DNA of 64,000 bases. Source: Chitinophaga varians (GTDB lineage: Bacteria > Bacteroidota > Bacteroidia > Chitinophagales > Chitinophagaceae). Within the stretch, counting starts at the first letter, position 1; each line of letters starts with the position of its first letter. The notes under the pieces are model-generated. The model was not told the DNA's origin. It was given only the letters and a program-made list of their open reading frames with translations, and did not search any database. This document shows positions 17,975-27,018 of the stretch, in pieces. The position numbers and the translations under genes were made by a program. The stretch spans positions 496,001-560,000 of the forward strand of contig NZ_JABAIA010000001.1 in assembly GCF_012641275.1 (NCBI RefSeq), in the 5' to 3' direction.

Positions 17975-18868
17975 ATGATACCATTCTTTAAATACGTACC
18001 TGTCCGCATTTTTACGTTCATCTGCCTGTACCTGGCGATGATCAGGCCTGAAGTATCCGCACAACATTATTCCTTCGGCGTCAAAAAAGAAGGCAAAGGC
18101 AAAGTCGTTATTTTTATTCCGGGCCTGTACTGCTCCGGCGAAGTGTGGGAGCAATCCATGGCACATTACCGTGACCACTACACCTGTTATGCCCTAACGC
18201 TGCCAGGGTTTGCCGGTCAGCCTCCCATCAAGTCCGACAGCCTGCTGATAAGCATCACCCGCGAACTGGCAGGATTTATCCGGGACAACAGGCTTGACAA
18301 ACCGACTGTCATTGGACATAGCCTCGGCGGCTTTATAGCGCTGCAACTGGGCATCCTATACCCGGACCTGCCAGGTAAAGTGGTAGCGGTGAGCGCCGGC
18401 CCTTTCTTCCCGGCATTTGCCATGGGCCCGGACGCCACCCCGCAACAAACACGCGAAATAGCCGCCAATATGCAGAAGGCCATGGCTACCCTGACACCGG
18501 AACAAACACGCGCCAACCAGTTGATGGTCCTGCCCAGCCTCATCACCGACAGTATCAACCGCATACCAGTAATGAACATGGCCATGCGCAGCCACTCCCC
18601 TACCCAGGCCCAGGTGATGTATGAACTGTACACCACCGACCTGCGGCAGCAACTGAACCTGATCACCTGCCCACTACTGGTGCTGGCAGACTGGATAGGC
18701 TATAAAAACTATGGCATTGGCCGCGATATGGTACTGGGAAATTATCGCACACAATATCAGAAAGCCCCGCAAGCTGTCATTTCGATGTCAGATGATGCCC
18801 GCCATTTCATTATGACCGATCAGCCTGAATGGTTCTTCAACCAGGTAGACACCTTCCTGGGACGCTAA
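17975..18868 (+). CDS. Secreted alpha/beta hydrolase
   Basis: 297 residues from the ATG at 17975, chosen because a signal peptide (FFKYVPVRIFTFICLYLAMI... to about VSAQ) starts there; the frame runs on upstream but without coding character. The alpha/beta hydrolase core holds the oxyanion region FIPGLYCSG, the nucleophile elbow GHSLGG, and a C-terminal His in DDARHFIM. The substrate is unknown; an esterase or lactonase is likely. It is divergent from the LytS gene and could be one of its targets. A T-tailed hairpin follows the stop. Confidence 0.87.
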   Translation: MIPFFKYVPVRIFTFICLYLAMIRPEVSAQHYSFGVKKEGKGKVVIFIPGLYCSGEVWEQSMAHYRDHYTCYALTLPGFAGQPPIKSDSLLISITRELAGFIRDNRLDKPTVIGHSLGGFIALQLGILYPDLPGKVVAVSAGPFFPAFAMGPDATPQQTREIAANMQKAMATLTPEQTRANQLMVLPSLITDSINRIPVMNMAMRSHSPTQAQVMYELYTTDLRQQLNLITCPLLVLADWIGYKNYGIGRDMVLGNYRTQYQKAPQAVISMSDDARHFIMTDQPEWFFNQVDTFLGR

Positions 18869-18891
18869 CCGGAAACCTTGTTTTGAAAACA

Positions 18892-18927
18892 ACAGCCGCC
18901 CCCTTACGGAGACGGCTGTATGTTTTT
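18892..18927 (+). terminator. Intrinsic terminator
   Basis: Seven-base arms acagccg / cggctgt with a 14-base loop, followed by a T6 tract. It lies between the convergent hydrolase gene and the rubredoxin-domain gene. Confidence 0.75.
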
Positions 18928-18947
18928 TATCCCAGGCAACATAAAAA

Positions 18948-20393
18948 TCAGCTTGTAACGGTCACGGCTATCTCCCTGAAAGTTTCCTTCCCTGCTTCAC
19001 ACACCGAACAACAGTAACCTTCAGGCAAAGCCGTAAACGATGTGCCGGCAGGCACTTCCTGCCACTCGTCGCCAGCCGTTTCATCATATACCGTAAGGCA
19101 GGACACACACTGATGCACCTTTCGCACGGTGTCTGCCTTCATTACCGGCGATTGTTGCGCTTTTACAAAATGTTGCAGCATGTCCGTCTCACTTCTTTGT
19201 TCGTAAAACAACTTACATAACGAAGCCACATAAGGCCCCAGCTGCTCCTTGGACACATCTTCCCTATAAGGCGCCAGCACAGCGGAATTGGCATTAAAAC
19301 CTGCGGTATAGAGGATATCATACCGCTGCATATATTTGAGTTTGCTGCCATGACGGCTCGCCTTTTTGCGGATCACGATATTACCGAACAGGCTTGTCTG
19401 CTCCTTCATCCGTACACTGAAACACAGGCCGTAGGTACGCACGTCCGCCACATCAAAATGCCGGATGATGTAACGTTTTATAATCAGTCCGTCTTCACTG
19501 TTATCTTCCACCTGCCAGTTCAGTTCATTGGCGGCATGCCGCACATTGATAGCATATTTTCCCAACAGATAATCCCACAAATACCGGTGACCGGCATCAA
19601 TATTTTTAATCACCAGCGATTTCCACGGAGTGCTGTATAGCTGGCCCGTGCGGGTTTCCATGCAAAGGCGGCACACTTCTTTTAAAAAGGAAACCGGAAA
19701 CGTTTCATCCCGGCGATAGATCCCCAGCCAGTAGCTGTTATCCTGCTTGTTAAACCCTTCGTAGTAGGGCAGATGGAAAGCAGGGAACTCCGGCTCTCCA
19801 TCGCTCTCACGAAAAATATAGGAAAGCAGCGCTTTGATGTCATTAAAAACAGCAGCAGGCTCCAGTCCGCGCAGCATCAGCGTTTCCGCCGCTTTGCTGA
19901 CCGCCGCTATGCTGTTGGTATAAATCAGCTCCGGCCAGCGAAACAGCTCCTGGCTGCCGGGCAAACGCAGGTACAGGTGCCAGTAGTGGGCCGTGTGCGA
20001 CGATATCCAGTTGATATGCCCGGTGAAAAGCGGGACAAAAGTTTGTTTGCTGTCACAGATGTTGACCTTTAATAACGGCAGATAATCAAACTGGTTAAAG
20101 ATATCTTTATAGATTCCCTCCACCAGCCAGGTATCATGCAGAAAAATGCCGGCAGCCGGATAAGTGCTCAGCATATTTGGGTACTCCGAAAGGTCTATCT
20201 GACGGTCATGACAGGCGGTATTAAAAGCGGGCAACAGCTTATATGGCACGTCCAGCAATAACTGTTGCCGCAGTCCGAAGCGTACCTGCGTGACCGTAGC
20301 CGCTTCCGCTATTTCAAGCAGCTCCAGCAATATGCCGGGCGGAATAATACCGCCCCTGAAATTGACTTGTATGGTATGTGATTGTCTGGCCAT
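18948..20393 (-). CDS. NiR/SiR-like protein with C-terminal rubredoxin domain
   Basis: 480 residues from the ATG at 20393. The last 55 residues are a rubredoxin: CVSC at 428-431 and CSVC at 461-464, with the intervening VYDETAGD, PAGTSFTALPEGY and AGKETF as in known rubredoxins. Residues 1-420 resemble the ferredoxin-like half domains of nitrite/sulfite reductases and CobG (QVNFRGGIIPPGILLEL, VRFGLRQQLLLDVP, LYSTPWKSLVIK). The CxxxxxC and CxxxC pairs that hold siroheme and [4Fe-4S] are absent. It starts 2 bases from the end of the nitrate reductase gene, so it is co-translated. I infer an electron donor or assembly partner of that enzyme. Confidence 0.8.
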   Translation of the reverse strand: MARQSHTIQVNFRGGIIPPGILLELLEIAEAATVTQVRFGLRQQLLLDVPYKLLPAFNTACHDRQIDLSEYPNMLSTYPAAGIFLHDTWLVEGIYKDIFNQFDYLPLLKVNICDSKQTFVPLFTGHINWISSHTAHYWHLYLRLPGSQELFRWPELIYTNSIAAVSKAAETLMLRGLEPAAVFNDIKALLSYIFRESDGEPEFPAFHLPYYEGFNKQDNSYWLGIYRRDETFPVSFLKEVCRLCMETRTGQLYSTPWKSLVIKNIDAGHRYLWDYLLGKYAINVRHAANELNWQVEDNSEDGLIIKRYIIRHFDVADVRTYGLCFSVRMKEQTSLFGNIVIRKKASRHGSKLKYMQRYDILYTAGFNANSAVLAPYREDVSKEQLGPYVASLCKLFYEQRSETDMLQHFVKAQQSPVMKADTVRKVHQCVSCLTVYDETAGDEWQEVPAGTSFTALPEGYCCSVCEAGKETFREIAVTVTS

Positions 20394-20395
20394 AA

Positions 20396-23300
20396 TTAAA
20401 CCGGTACAGATACCGGAACAGCGAGGCTTTTTTCCAGTATTGATTTGATCTCCGAACGACAGCTGCCACAGCCCATTCCTGCGCCGGAAGCCTGGCACAG
20501 CTGCTGCAACTGATGACAGCCGGAAGCTATTTTCTCCTCTATATTCCCCTCGCCTACATTGCCACACGAACAAATAAGCCGGCCGATAACGGGTGTCCCC
20601 TTTTTGCCGGAACCTAATAGTTCCAGCCGTTTGTCTGACAGCTCCATACGTTGCTGTATCAGGTCACGGAACTCGGGGAACTCCGATTTATCGCCGATGA
20701 GGATAGCGCCTACCAGCCTGTCCTGGTGAATAATACATTTTTTGTAATAACGTTTGGCTTTGTCGATAAACACCACTTCTTCATAAGCCGGATCATCCGG
20801 CGTTTCCACCATGCCCAGTGAGCAGAAATCGGCCCCGTGCATTTTGAGGATGTTCATCGTCAGCGAACCCTGGTAGTAGCTGCCGATATCGCCGTTCAGA
20901 TAGCGTGCCACCACCGCAGCCTGTTGCTCCGCTGCTGCGGTAATGCCGTATAACATCCCTTTGAACGAGGCTATTTCACCGATCGCAAAAATATCCGGAT
21001 CGGCGGTCTGGAGGTATTCATTCACGATCACACCGCGGTCGCAGGGCAACTGCAATGCTTTGGCCAGCTCGATATTGGGCACCGTGCCGATAGACATCAC
21101 CACAGCCTGACAGGCAATATAGCGGCCGCTCTTCAGGTGAATGCCTTCCAGCTGTCCGTGCCCCGAAAAACGGTCTACCTCATCATTATAGTAAATCTCG
21201 ATATCCCGGTCTGTCAGTTCCTGGTACAGCAGCTGGCCTCCCAATGTGTCCAGCTGCCGGTCCATCAGCCGGGAAGTACGTTGCAGCAGCCCTACCGCTA
21301 TCCCCATCTCTTTCAGGGACGCCGCCAGCTCTATGCCCAGCAGCCCTCCGCCGATGATCATTACCTTTCCTTTCTGAGGATCAACATGGGCTTTGAAGGC
21401 GTCCGCATCGTAGCGGGTACGCATGGTAAAGATGCCTTCCAGTGCCGGCACATGGCGCAAAGTAGCGGCACGGCTGCCAGTGGCCAGTATCAGCAGATCA
21501 TACGTATGTACGTTACCGTTACTGTCCTTTACTGTCTTTTGTGAACGGTCGATATCCACAATGCTGACGCCCCTGTGCAAAGTAATGCCGGTCGCTTTCT
21601 CTTCGCTGTAGGTCATCTTCACCAGCTGTTTCCAGGACTGGGCGCCGCTGATATAGTCCGGCAGCATCACCCTGTTGTAAAACGGCTGGTCTTCTTTGCC
21701 GAAAACCACCAGCTCGTCGGTGGTGTTCAATTCACGGTACGATTTCACAAACCCGCAGGCAGCGGCGCCGGCGCCAATGATGACGATCTTCTGTACCGGT
21801 TTCCGGTAACGTGCTACCTGTACGGCGGCAAACTTAAAGTCCGGTTGTTTGGAAATAGGGTCAAGCCGCTTGCTGGTGAGGTTATTGGCCCGGTGTAAAT
21901 CGTTGTGTAGTATTTTCCCCCAGTGCATGGGCAGAAACACCACGCCTTTTTTGATCGTATCACAAACGCGGGCTTTTACCTGCACTTGACCACGAATATT
22001 CGTTACCGTTACAATGTCGCCATCAGTGATGTTCCGCTCCGCAGCATCTTCGTGGTGTATTTCCAGGAAGGCGCTGCCGATATGCTGTTTCAGCTTGTTT
22101 ACCTTACCGGTTTTGCTCATCGTATGCCACTGGTCACGGATACGGCCCGTGGTGAGGATAAGCGGCCATTCGGGCGTGAGCGGTTCCGACCGGTGGTCAT
22201 CTTCAAAGCTGTGTATCACCGCTTTGCCGGCGCCGGTATAAAACCGGTGGTCGGTAAACAGCCGCGGCGTTCCTTTTCCCATGTGGTAAGGCCATTGCAC
22301 ACTGCGCTGCGCTTTCAGGATATCGTAGTTCAGTCCGCTGATATCGATATTGGTACCGGCGGTCAGTTGTACATGTTCTTTGTAAATATCTTCCGTTGTG
22401 GCGTAGTCAAAGCCCTTATAGCCCATCTGCTGTGCGAAACGGCAAATGATTTCCGCGTCCGGAAGTGCTTCTCCGGGCGCCGCTGTGATTTTACCGAGGT
22501 AACTGATACGGCGCTCCGCGTTGGTCATAGTGCCTTCTTTTTCAGTCCAGGCGGCAGCAGGCAGCACTACGTCCGCATAACGCAGCGTTTCCGGTTTGGA
22601 AGAAATTTCCTGCACTACCACGAACTTCGCCTTTTGCAGCGCCGCTTCCGCAAAGCGCACGTCCGGCTGACTGATAAGCGGATTGGTACACATGATCCAG
22701 ATTGCTTTCAGGCGACCGTCGTGCAGCGCGTCAAACATTTCCGTGGCTGTAAGGCCGGGCTTTTCCGAGATAGTGGTGCCACCCCAGAACTGCTGCACTT
22801 CCCGGCGGTGCGCCGGGTCACTCAGCAACCGGTGGGCAGGCAACAGGTTGGACAGGCCACCGACTTCACGGCCGCCCATCGCATTCGGCTGACCGGTAAG
22901 CGAGAACGGGCCGCTGCCCGGCTTCCCGATATGCCCGGTGATCAGATGCAGGTTAATCAGGCTAAGGTTTTTATTGGTACCGGCAGCGCTCTGGTTCAAT
23001 CCCATTGTCCATAAGGACATAAAGCCGCCTGCTTTGCCGATCCATTCTGCCGCTTCATAGACAGCGGTGGACTCAACGCCGCAGATGGCCGCTGCTTCTT
23101 CAACGGTGCGTTCCATCACCGTTGTTTCGTACTTCAGGTATCCTTCCGTATGCGCATCGATAAAAGCAGCATTGATATCGCCGTTTTCGATCAATGCCCT
23201 TCCAATGGCATGATGCAACACGATGTCTGTTCCCGGGTTAATTTGCAGATGAAGGTCTGCGATGCTGCAGCTTTGCGTGACACGCGGATCACTGACAATG

Positions 23301-23893
23301 ATCTTCAGTCCGGGGTTGGCCGCCTTTGCCGCTTCTACCCGCCGCCAGAGAATAGGATGGCACCACGCGGGATTAGCGCCGGCCACCAAAATACAATCAG
23401 CCTTTTCGATGTCTTCATAAGTGCCGGGCACCGCGTCTTCTCCCAGCGCCAGCTTGTAGGCCGCCACCGCACTGCTCATACAAAGCCGGGAATTGGTGTC
23501 GATGTTATTGCTGCCTATAAATCCCTTTATTAATTTGTTGACAACGTAATACTCTTCGGTGAGGCATTGTCCGGATGCATAGAACGCCACTGCGTCGGGG
23601 CCATGTTTCCGTATGACGGACGCGAACACGGCCGCGGTCCGCTCCAGCGCCTGGTCCCAGCTCACCCGCTGCCGCGGCAGGTTACGGTGGTAGCGCATTT
23701 CAGGGTACAACAACCTGTCAGACGTGTCCATGACGGTATAATGCAGGTTCATTCCCTTGGAACACAACATCCCTTTATTCACCGGATGGTCAGGGTCGCC
23801 TTCCACCTGCAGTTTTCCCTGCCGGTCTTTATGGACCAGTATACCACATCCCACACCGCAATAACAACAGGTCGTTTTAAGAGGAGGCTGCAT
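20396..23893 (-). CDS. nasA: Assimilatory nitrate reductase, fused Mo-bisMGD / FAD / [2Fe-2S] protein
   Basis: 1165 residues in three modules. Residues 1-690 form a molybdopterin oxidoreductase: [4Fe-4S] ligands Cys 9, 12, 16 and 44, probable Mo ligand Cys 138 in NSRLCMSS as in Nap/Nas enzymes, and a C-terminal dinucleotide-binding domain. From about 702 to 1090 there is an FAD/NAD(P)H reductase of the NirB/NasC type (VIIGAGAAACG; VMIIGGGLLGIE). The end (about 1105-1155) is a BFD-like [2Fe-2S] domain with CSC and CGSC pairs. It reduces nitrate to nitrite in the cytoplasm, and the fusion would pass electrons from NAD(P)H inside one chain. The symbol follows function; the fusion corresponds to NasA plus NasC of other bacteria. 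Confidence 0.92.
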   Translation of the reverse strand: MQPPLKTTCCYCGVGCGILVHKDRQGKLQVEGDPDHPVNKGMLCSKGMNLHYTVMDTSDRLLYPEMRYHRNLPRQRVSWDQALERTAAVFASVIRKHGPDAVAFYASGQCLTEEYYVVNKLIKGFIGSNNIDTNSRLCMSSAVAAYKLALGEDAVPGTYEDIEKADCILVAGANPAWCHPILWRRVEAAKAANPGLKIIVSDPRVTQSCSIADLHLQINPGTDIVLHHAIGRALIENGDINAAFIDAHTEGYLKYETTVMERTVEEAAAICGVESTAVYEAAEWIGKAGGFMSLWTMGLNQSAAGTNKNLSLINLHLITGHIGKPGSGPFSLTGQPNAMGGREVGGLSNLLPAHRLLSDPAHRREVQQFWGGTTISEKPGLTATEMFDALHDGRLKAIWIMCTNPLISQPDVRFAEAALQKAKFVVVQEISSKPETLRYADVVLPAAAWTEKEGTMTNAERRISYLGKITAAPGEALPDAEIICRFAQQMGYKGFDYATTEDIYKEHVQLTAGTNIDISGLNYDILKAQRSVQWPYHMGKGTPRLFTDHRFYTGAGKAVIHSFEDDHRSEPLTPEWPLILTTGRIRDQWHTMSKTGKVNKLKQHIGSAFLEIHHEDAAERNITDGDIVTVTNIRGQVQVKARVCDTIKKGVVFLPMHWGKILHNDLHRANNLTSKRLDPISKQPDFKFAAVQVARYRKPVQKIVIIGAGAAACGFVKSYRELNTTDELVVFGKEDQPFYNRVMLPDYISGAQSWKQLVKMTYSEEKATGITLHRGVSIVDIDRSQKTVKDSNGNVHTYDLLILATGSRAATLRHVPALEGIFTMRTRYDADAFKAHVDPQKGKVMIIGGGLLGIELAASLKEMGIAVGLLQRTSRLMDRQLDTLGGQLLYQELTDRDIEIYYNDEVDRFSGHGQLEGIHLKSGRYIACQAVVMSIGTVPNIELAKALQLPCDRGVIVNEYLQTADPDIFAIGEIASFKGMLYGITAAAEQQAAVVARYLNGDIGSYYQGSLTMNILKMHGADFCSLGMVETPDDPAYEEVVFIDKAKRYYKKCIIHQDRLVGAILIGDKSEFPEFRDLIQQRMELSDKRLELLGSGKKGTPVIGRLICSCGNVGEGNIEEKIASGCHQLQQLCQASGAGMGCGSCRSEIKSILEKSLAVPVSVPV

Positions 23894-23913
23894 AATGCCT
23901 TTTTTAATAATGA

Positions 23914-25203
23914 TCAGGATACAACTACCGGCGCTTCTTCTATTGTAACGGCGGCCCTTTCGGCTTTCGGGGTGAAACGGGTAAAAAGTACCAGTCCCCC
24001 TACCGCCATCACCGTCATGCCGATGTAGCTAAAAGCATCGATATAAGTGATATGATCTGATTTAAACAAAAATCCAAACAACATACCGCCGATATTGCCG
24101 CCTGCGCCAACAATTCCATTCACCAGGCCGGCATTGCGTTTACTCAGGAACGGCACGATGCCGTAGGTGACACCGTTGGCCATTTTCAGGAACAAGGCAA
24201 AACTCAGCATGGCAACGATGGCCATCCCCAGCGAACCTGCACTGGCAAATAAAAGCAGACCGGTGCCTTCCAGCATCAACATCGCTGCCAGCAGCCATCC
24301 TTTCCCTCTGATGCCCGCTTTGGCCCCGGCTTTGTCCGCCGCTATGCCACCCAGCGCACGGGCAAAGAGGTTCATAAACCCGAAGACGCCGGCCCAGAAA
24401 CCAGCACTGCGCTGCGATAAATGAAAGGTGTCCACAAAATGCAAAGAGGCCACATTATCAAAAGTGATCTCCATCCCAAAACACATCCCGTAAGCCAGGG
24501 TCAGCACCCAGATGCGCCAGTCACGCAGCACCGACCAGTCGATGCTATCCGCTTTTTCCGACCGCTGTATCTCATCAAAATTCCCTTCGGGCGTATCTTT
24601 GGTGTAACGGTAATACAGCCATGCCACACCCAGCATCATCAGCCCCGGCAGTATCATCGCATAGCGCCAGGCCTCCCCTTTCGTATAGCCGAAACCGACA
24701 ATAGCGGCAAAGATCAGCGGCATCACCATATTGGTGACGCCACCACCAAGGTTGCCCCAACCGCCGGCGACGGCATTGGCCGTGCCTTTGATGTTGGGCG
24801 CAAACATCAGGGAAGTATGGAACTGTGTGATCACAAAAGAGCCGCCTATCACGCTGATGGCTAAACGAAACAATAAAAAAGACATATAGTCTTTGGACAG
24901 GCCCACCAGGAAAACGGGCAGCGAACCCAGTACCAACAGGCGGACCGCCGTTTTGCGCGGCCCCCACAGGTCGCAGAGGCGGCCAATCAACAGCCGGGCG
25001 ATAATAGTGCCCGACACGGAGGCGATCATGATATTGCCAATCTGCGCCTTGCTGAGGCCCATGTCTTCCCGGATGGTAGGCATCAGCGGGGCCAGGCCAA
25101 ACCACCCGAAGAAACAAACAAAAAACATTAGCCAGGCGATATGGAAAGTCCGCATCTGTATGGAATCAATACGGAATATATTGAGTGTTGTTAGAGCAGG
25201 CAT
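23914..25203 (-). CDS. narK: Nitrate/nitrite MFS transporter, NarK family
   Basis: 429 residues with 12 hydrophobic segments. Family marks: WLMFFVCFFGWFGLAPLMP in the first helix, RLCDLWGPRKT after helix 2, and the Gly-rich nitrate signatures GGWGNLGGGVTNM in TM5 and NGIVGAGGNIGG in TM11. It moves nitrate inward (and possibly nitrite outward) across the inner membrane. It lies 20 bases from the reductase gene and 18 bases from the porin gene, all on the minus strand. Confidence 0.94.
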   Translation of the reverse strand: MPALTTLNIFRIDSIQMRTFHIAWLMFFVCFFGWFGLAPLMPTIREDMGLSKAQIGNIMIASVSGTIIARLLIGRLCDLWGPRKTAVRLLVLGSLPVFLVGLSKDYMSFLLFRLAISVIGGSFVITQFHTSLMFAPNIKGTANAVAGGWGNLGGGVTNMVMPLIFAAIVGFGYTKGEAWRYAMILPGLMMLGVAWLYYRYTKDTPEGNFDEIQRSEKADSIDWSVLRDWRIWVLTLAYGMCFGMEITFDNVASLHFVDTFHLSQRSAGFWAGVFGFMNLFARALGGIAADKAGAKAGIRGKGWLLAAMLMLEGTGLLLFASAGSLGMAIVAMLSFALFLKMANGVTYGIVPFLSKRNAGLVNGIVGAGGNIGGMLFGFLFKSDHITYIDAFSYIGMTVMAVGGLVLFTRFTPKAERAAVTIEEAPVVVS

Positions 25204-25221
25204 AATTATTTAGTTATTTGG

Positions 25222-26541
25222 TTATTTGTTTATCAGCCATTCAGGATGGATATTGACGGTCACATAAGCCCAGTTGTTATTACCGGACGCATTATTGACC
25301 TGCTTTATCAAAGCCAGGGAAGGCGTGCTCCAGAAGTGGCTGTAGCCGGCTTCAAAAGCAATCATACTGGTCAGTGTATACGTAGCCGTTATATCTACTT
25401 CTGTGCCCAGCCGTTTGCCGTTACCGGCAATGGCTGCTGCGCTGAAGAATTCATGCACATCGGCGCCGGCGGTGAACCGACTGCCGGGTTTCCATTTGCC
25501 CCGGAGGTAATAGTCCTGTAGCCCCTTATTACCAAAAGCGCTGGCCACATAGAAATAATCCATATACCCCCAGAACTTATGAGGCGTACCATACAACGGA
25601 TCAAAATCAGGAGAGGTAAAATCAGCGCCGGCACCTGCACTGACACGCCGGTTGAAACCATATTGCAGGTATCCTGTCAGCAACGAACCGCTGACATCCT
25701 GCGCGCTGCTGTTGGTCCCGCCCTGGTAATAGGCAGCTGCGGTCCACGACAGGTTGTTGTACTGCCCGGTATAATACAGCCCGGTGGTATAACGGTTATG
25801 TACAGACGCTTCCCACTTTTTCTGGGCAGGGGTAACGGTACTGTCTATATGAAATTTGGGGAACTGGTCTGCCAGCAGCAGAAAAGAAAGGTTGCTTTGC
25901 CTGAACTTCCGGGACACATATACGAATTCCAGGCTTTTGTAGGCACCGCCGCCGTTGGTGTTCGCGGGGTAGTTACCGGGTGGGACCGGATTGTACACTG
26001 TTCCCGCCGCGTATTCTTTATTCTGGTTAAATGCCAGTCCTGCATGTGCGGTCCATACCGCTGTTTCATATTTTACCAGCAGGGCATCGTGGCGGCGCCC
26101 CTGCTGGAGCCAGTCGAGGTTGCCCAGCAAACGGCTGTCGTCATATACCAGTTCCTGCCGGCCTATTTTAAGCGCCAGGCGCCGGTCCTTTGTCACGGTG
26201 TCCGTCAGCAGGACTTCGGCCCAGGCCTCATGCAGCATGAAGCCGTTATTATCAGGCGTGGTGGTGCGGTTGATAGTGGATGCGTCCTGTCCCCAGACGC
26301 GTATATCCTGTACTGTTAGCCCCAGCTTCAGGCGGTAAGTGTTCAGTCCGGCCATCAGGCGGGTACGCTGGGACGTAAAGAAAGCGGGAGATGTTCCCTG
26401 TAGTTTGGGAGCGCCCTGTCCGTCGCGCAGTTCTGTGCGGGTACGCAACTGGGCGCCCAGTGTAAACTGGCCATAGCCGTGCTGCGACAGCAGCAGCCCT
26501 GGCAGTATCCAGGGGATCCCGCCTTGAAACCATTTTTTCAT
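25222..26541 (-). CDS. Alginate_exp family outer-membrane porin
   Basis: 439 residues from the ATG at 26541, where a signal peptide begins (cleavage after about residue 24, before FTLGAQLRTRTELRD). The mature chain is made of alternating aromatic beta-strands; RLALKIGRQELVYDDSRLLG and the surrounding stretch match the alginate-export porin family (PF13372). It lies inside the nitrate gene run, between narK and nirD. I infer a role in anion entry through the outer membrane, not alginate export; no alginate genes are near. Confidence 0.82.
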   Translation of the reverse strand: MKKWFQGGIPWILPGLLLSQHGYGQFTLGAQLRTRTELRDGQGAPKLQGTSPAFFTSQRTRLMAGLNTYRLKLGLTVQDIRVWGQDASTINRTTTPDNNGFMLHEAWAEVLLTDTVTKDRRLALKIGRQELVYDDSRLLGNLDWLQQGRRHDALLVKYETAVWTAHAGLAFNQNKEYAAGTVYNPVPPGNYPANTNGGGAYKSLEFVYVSRKFRQSNLSFLLLADQFPKFHIDSTVTPAQKKWEASVHNRYTTGLYYTGQYNNLSWTAAAYYQGGTNSSAQDVSGSLLTGYLQYGFNRRVSAGAGADFTSPDFDPLYGTPHKFWGYMDYFYVASAFGNKGLQDYYLRGKWKPGSRFTAGADVHEFFSAAAIAGNGKRLGTEVDITATYTLTSMIAFEAGYSHFWSTPSLALIKQVNNASGNNNWAYVTVNIHPEWLINK

Positions 26542-26620
26542 GTACCTTTGGTTGATTTTATTTGAGCCAATCAATATAAGATCCGAAACCCGGCCAGCCT
26601 GCCCGCTGCCGGGTTTCAAC

Positions 26621-26995
26621 TTATACTGTTACCATTGCTGTTTCTTCATTTACGCCTATATACACCTGGCCATCTACTACCTTTACCGGATAAACGTTAA
26701 GTGAGCATTCTGTTTCGTCTGACAGGCAGCGCCCGTCAAGCAGTGAGAATGTTTTTTTATGAAAAGGGCAGGCCACTTTGGGCTCATCCTTTAGCGTGCC
26801 GGTCATACCGCGGCTCAGGGCCATCTGTTTGCGGTGCGGGCAAAGGTTCTGCGTGGCATACCATTCGTCTTTACGGGCAAAATAAAACAGGGCGATTTGT
26901 TCCTCTCCATATTTCACACATACGCCGCCGTTAGACGGCACATCCGATGCTTTACATGCCAGGAACCAGTGAATCGTTGTTGATGACATAGACAT
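26621..26995 (-). CDS. nirD: Nitrite reductase small subunit NirD, Rieske-type
   Basis: 124 residues from the ATG at 26995; the frame is open to 27028 but that start would overlap nirB. It has a complete Rieske [2Fe-2S] ligand set: C52-x-H54 (LCPHRKQ) and C76-x2-H79 (ACPFHK). E. coli NirD, as I recall its sequence, lacks these residues. It is the small subunit of the NAD(P)H nitrite reductase that makes ammonium. The gene lies 23 bases after nirB. Confidence 0.92.
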   Translation of the reverse strand: MSMSSTTIHWFLACKASDVPSNGGVCVKYGEEQIALFYFARKDEWYATQNLCPHRKQMALSRGMTGTLKDEPKVACPFHKKTFSLLDGRCLSDETECSLNVYPVKVVDGQVYIGVNEETAMVTV

Positions 26996-27018
26996 AACAG
27001 TACATTTTAATGATGCGA

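Noticed and set aside
21923..23014. 363-residue plus-strand frame inside the nitrate reductase gene
   Set aside because: Lies fully within a frame with clear molybdopterin-enzyme motifs; no protein-like features.
25222..26541. Alginate export as the role of the porin
   Set aside because: No alginate synthesis or lyase genes are near; the position among nitrate genes argues for another role.
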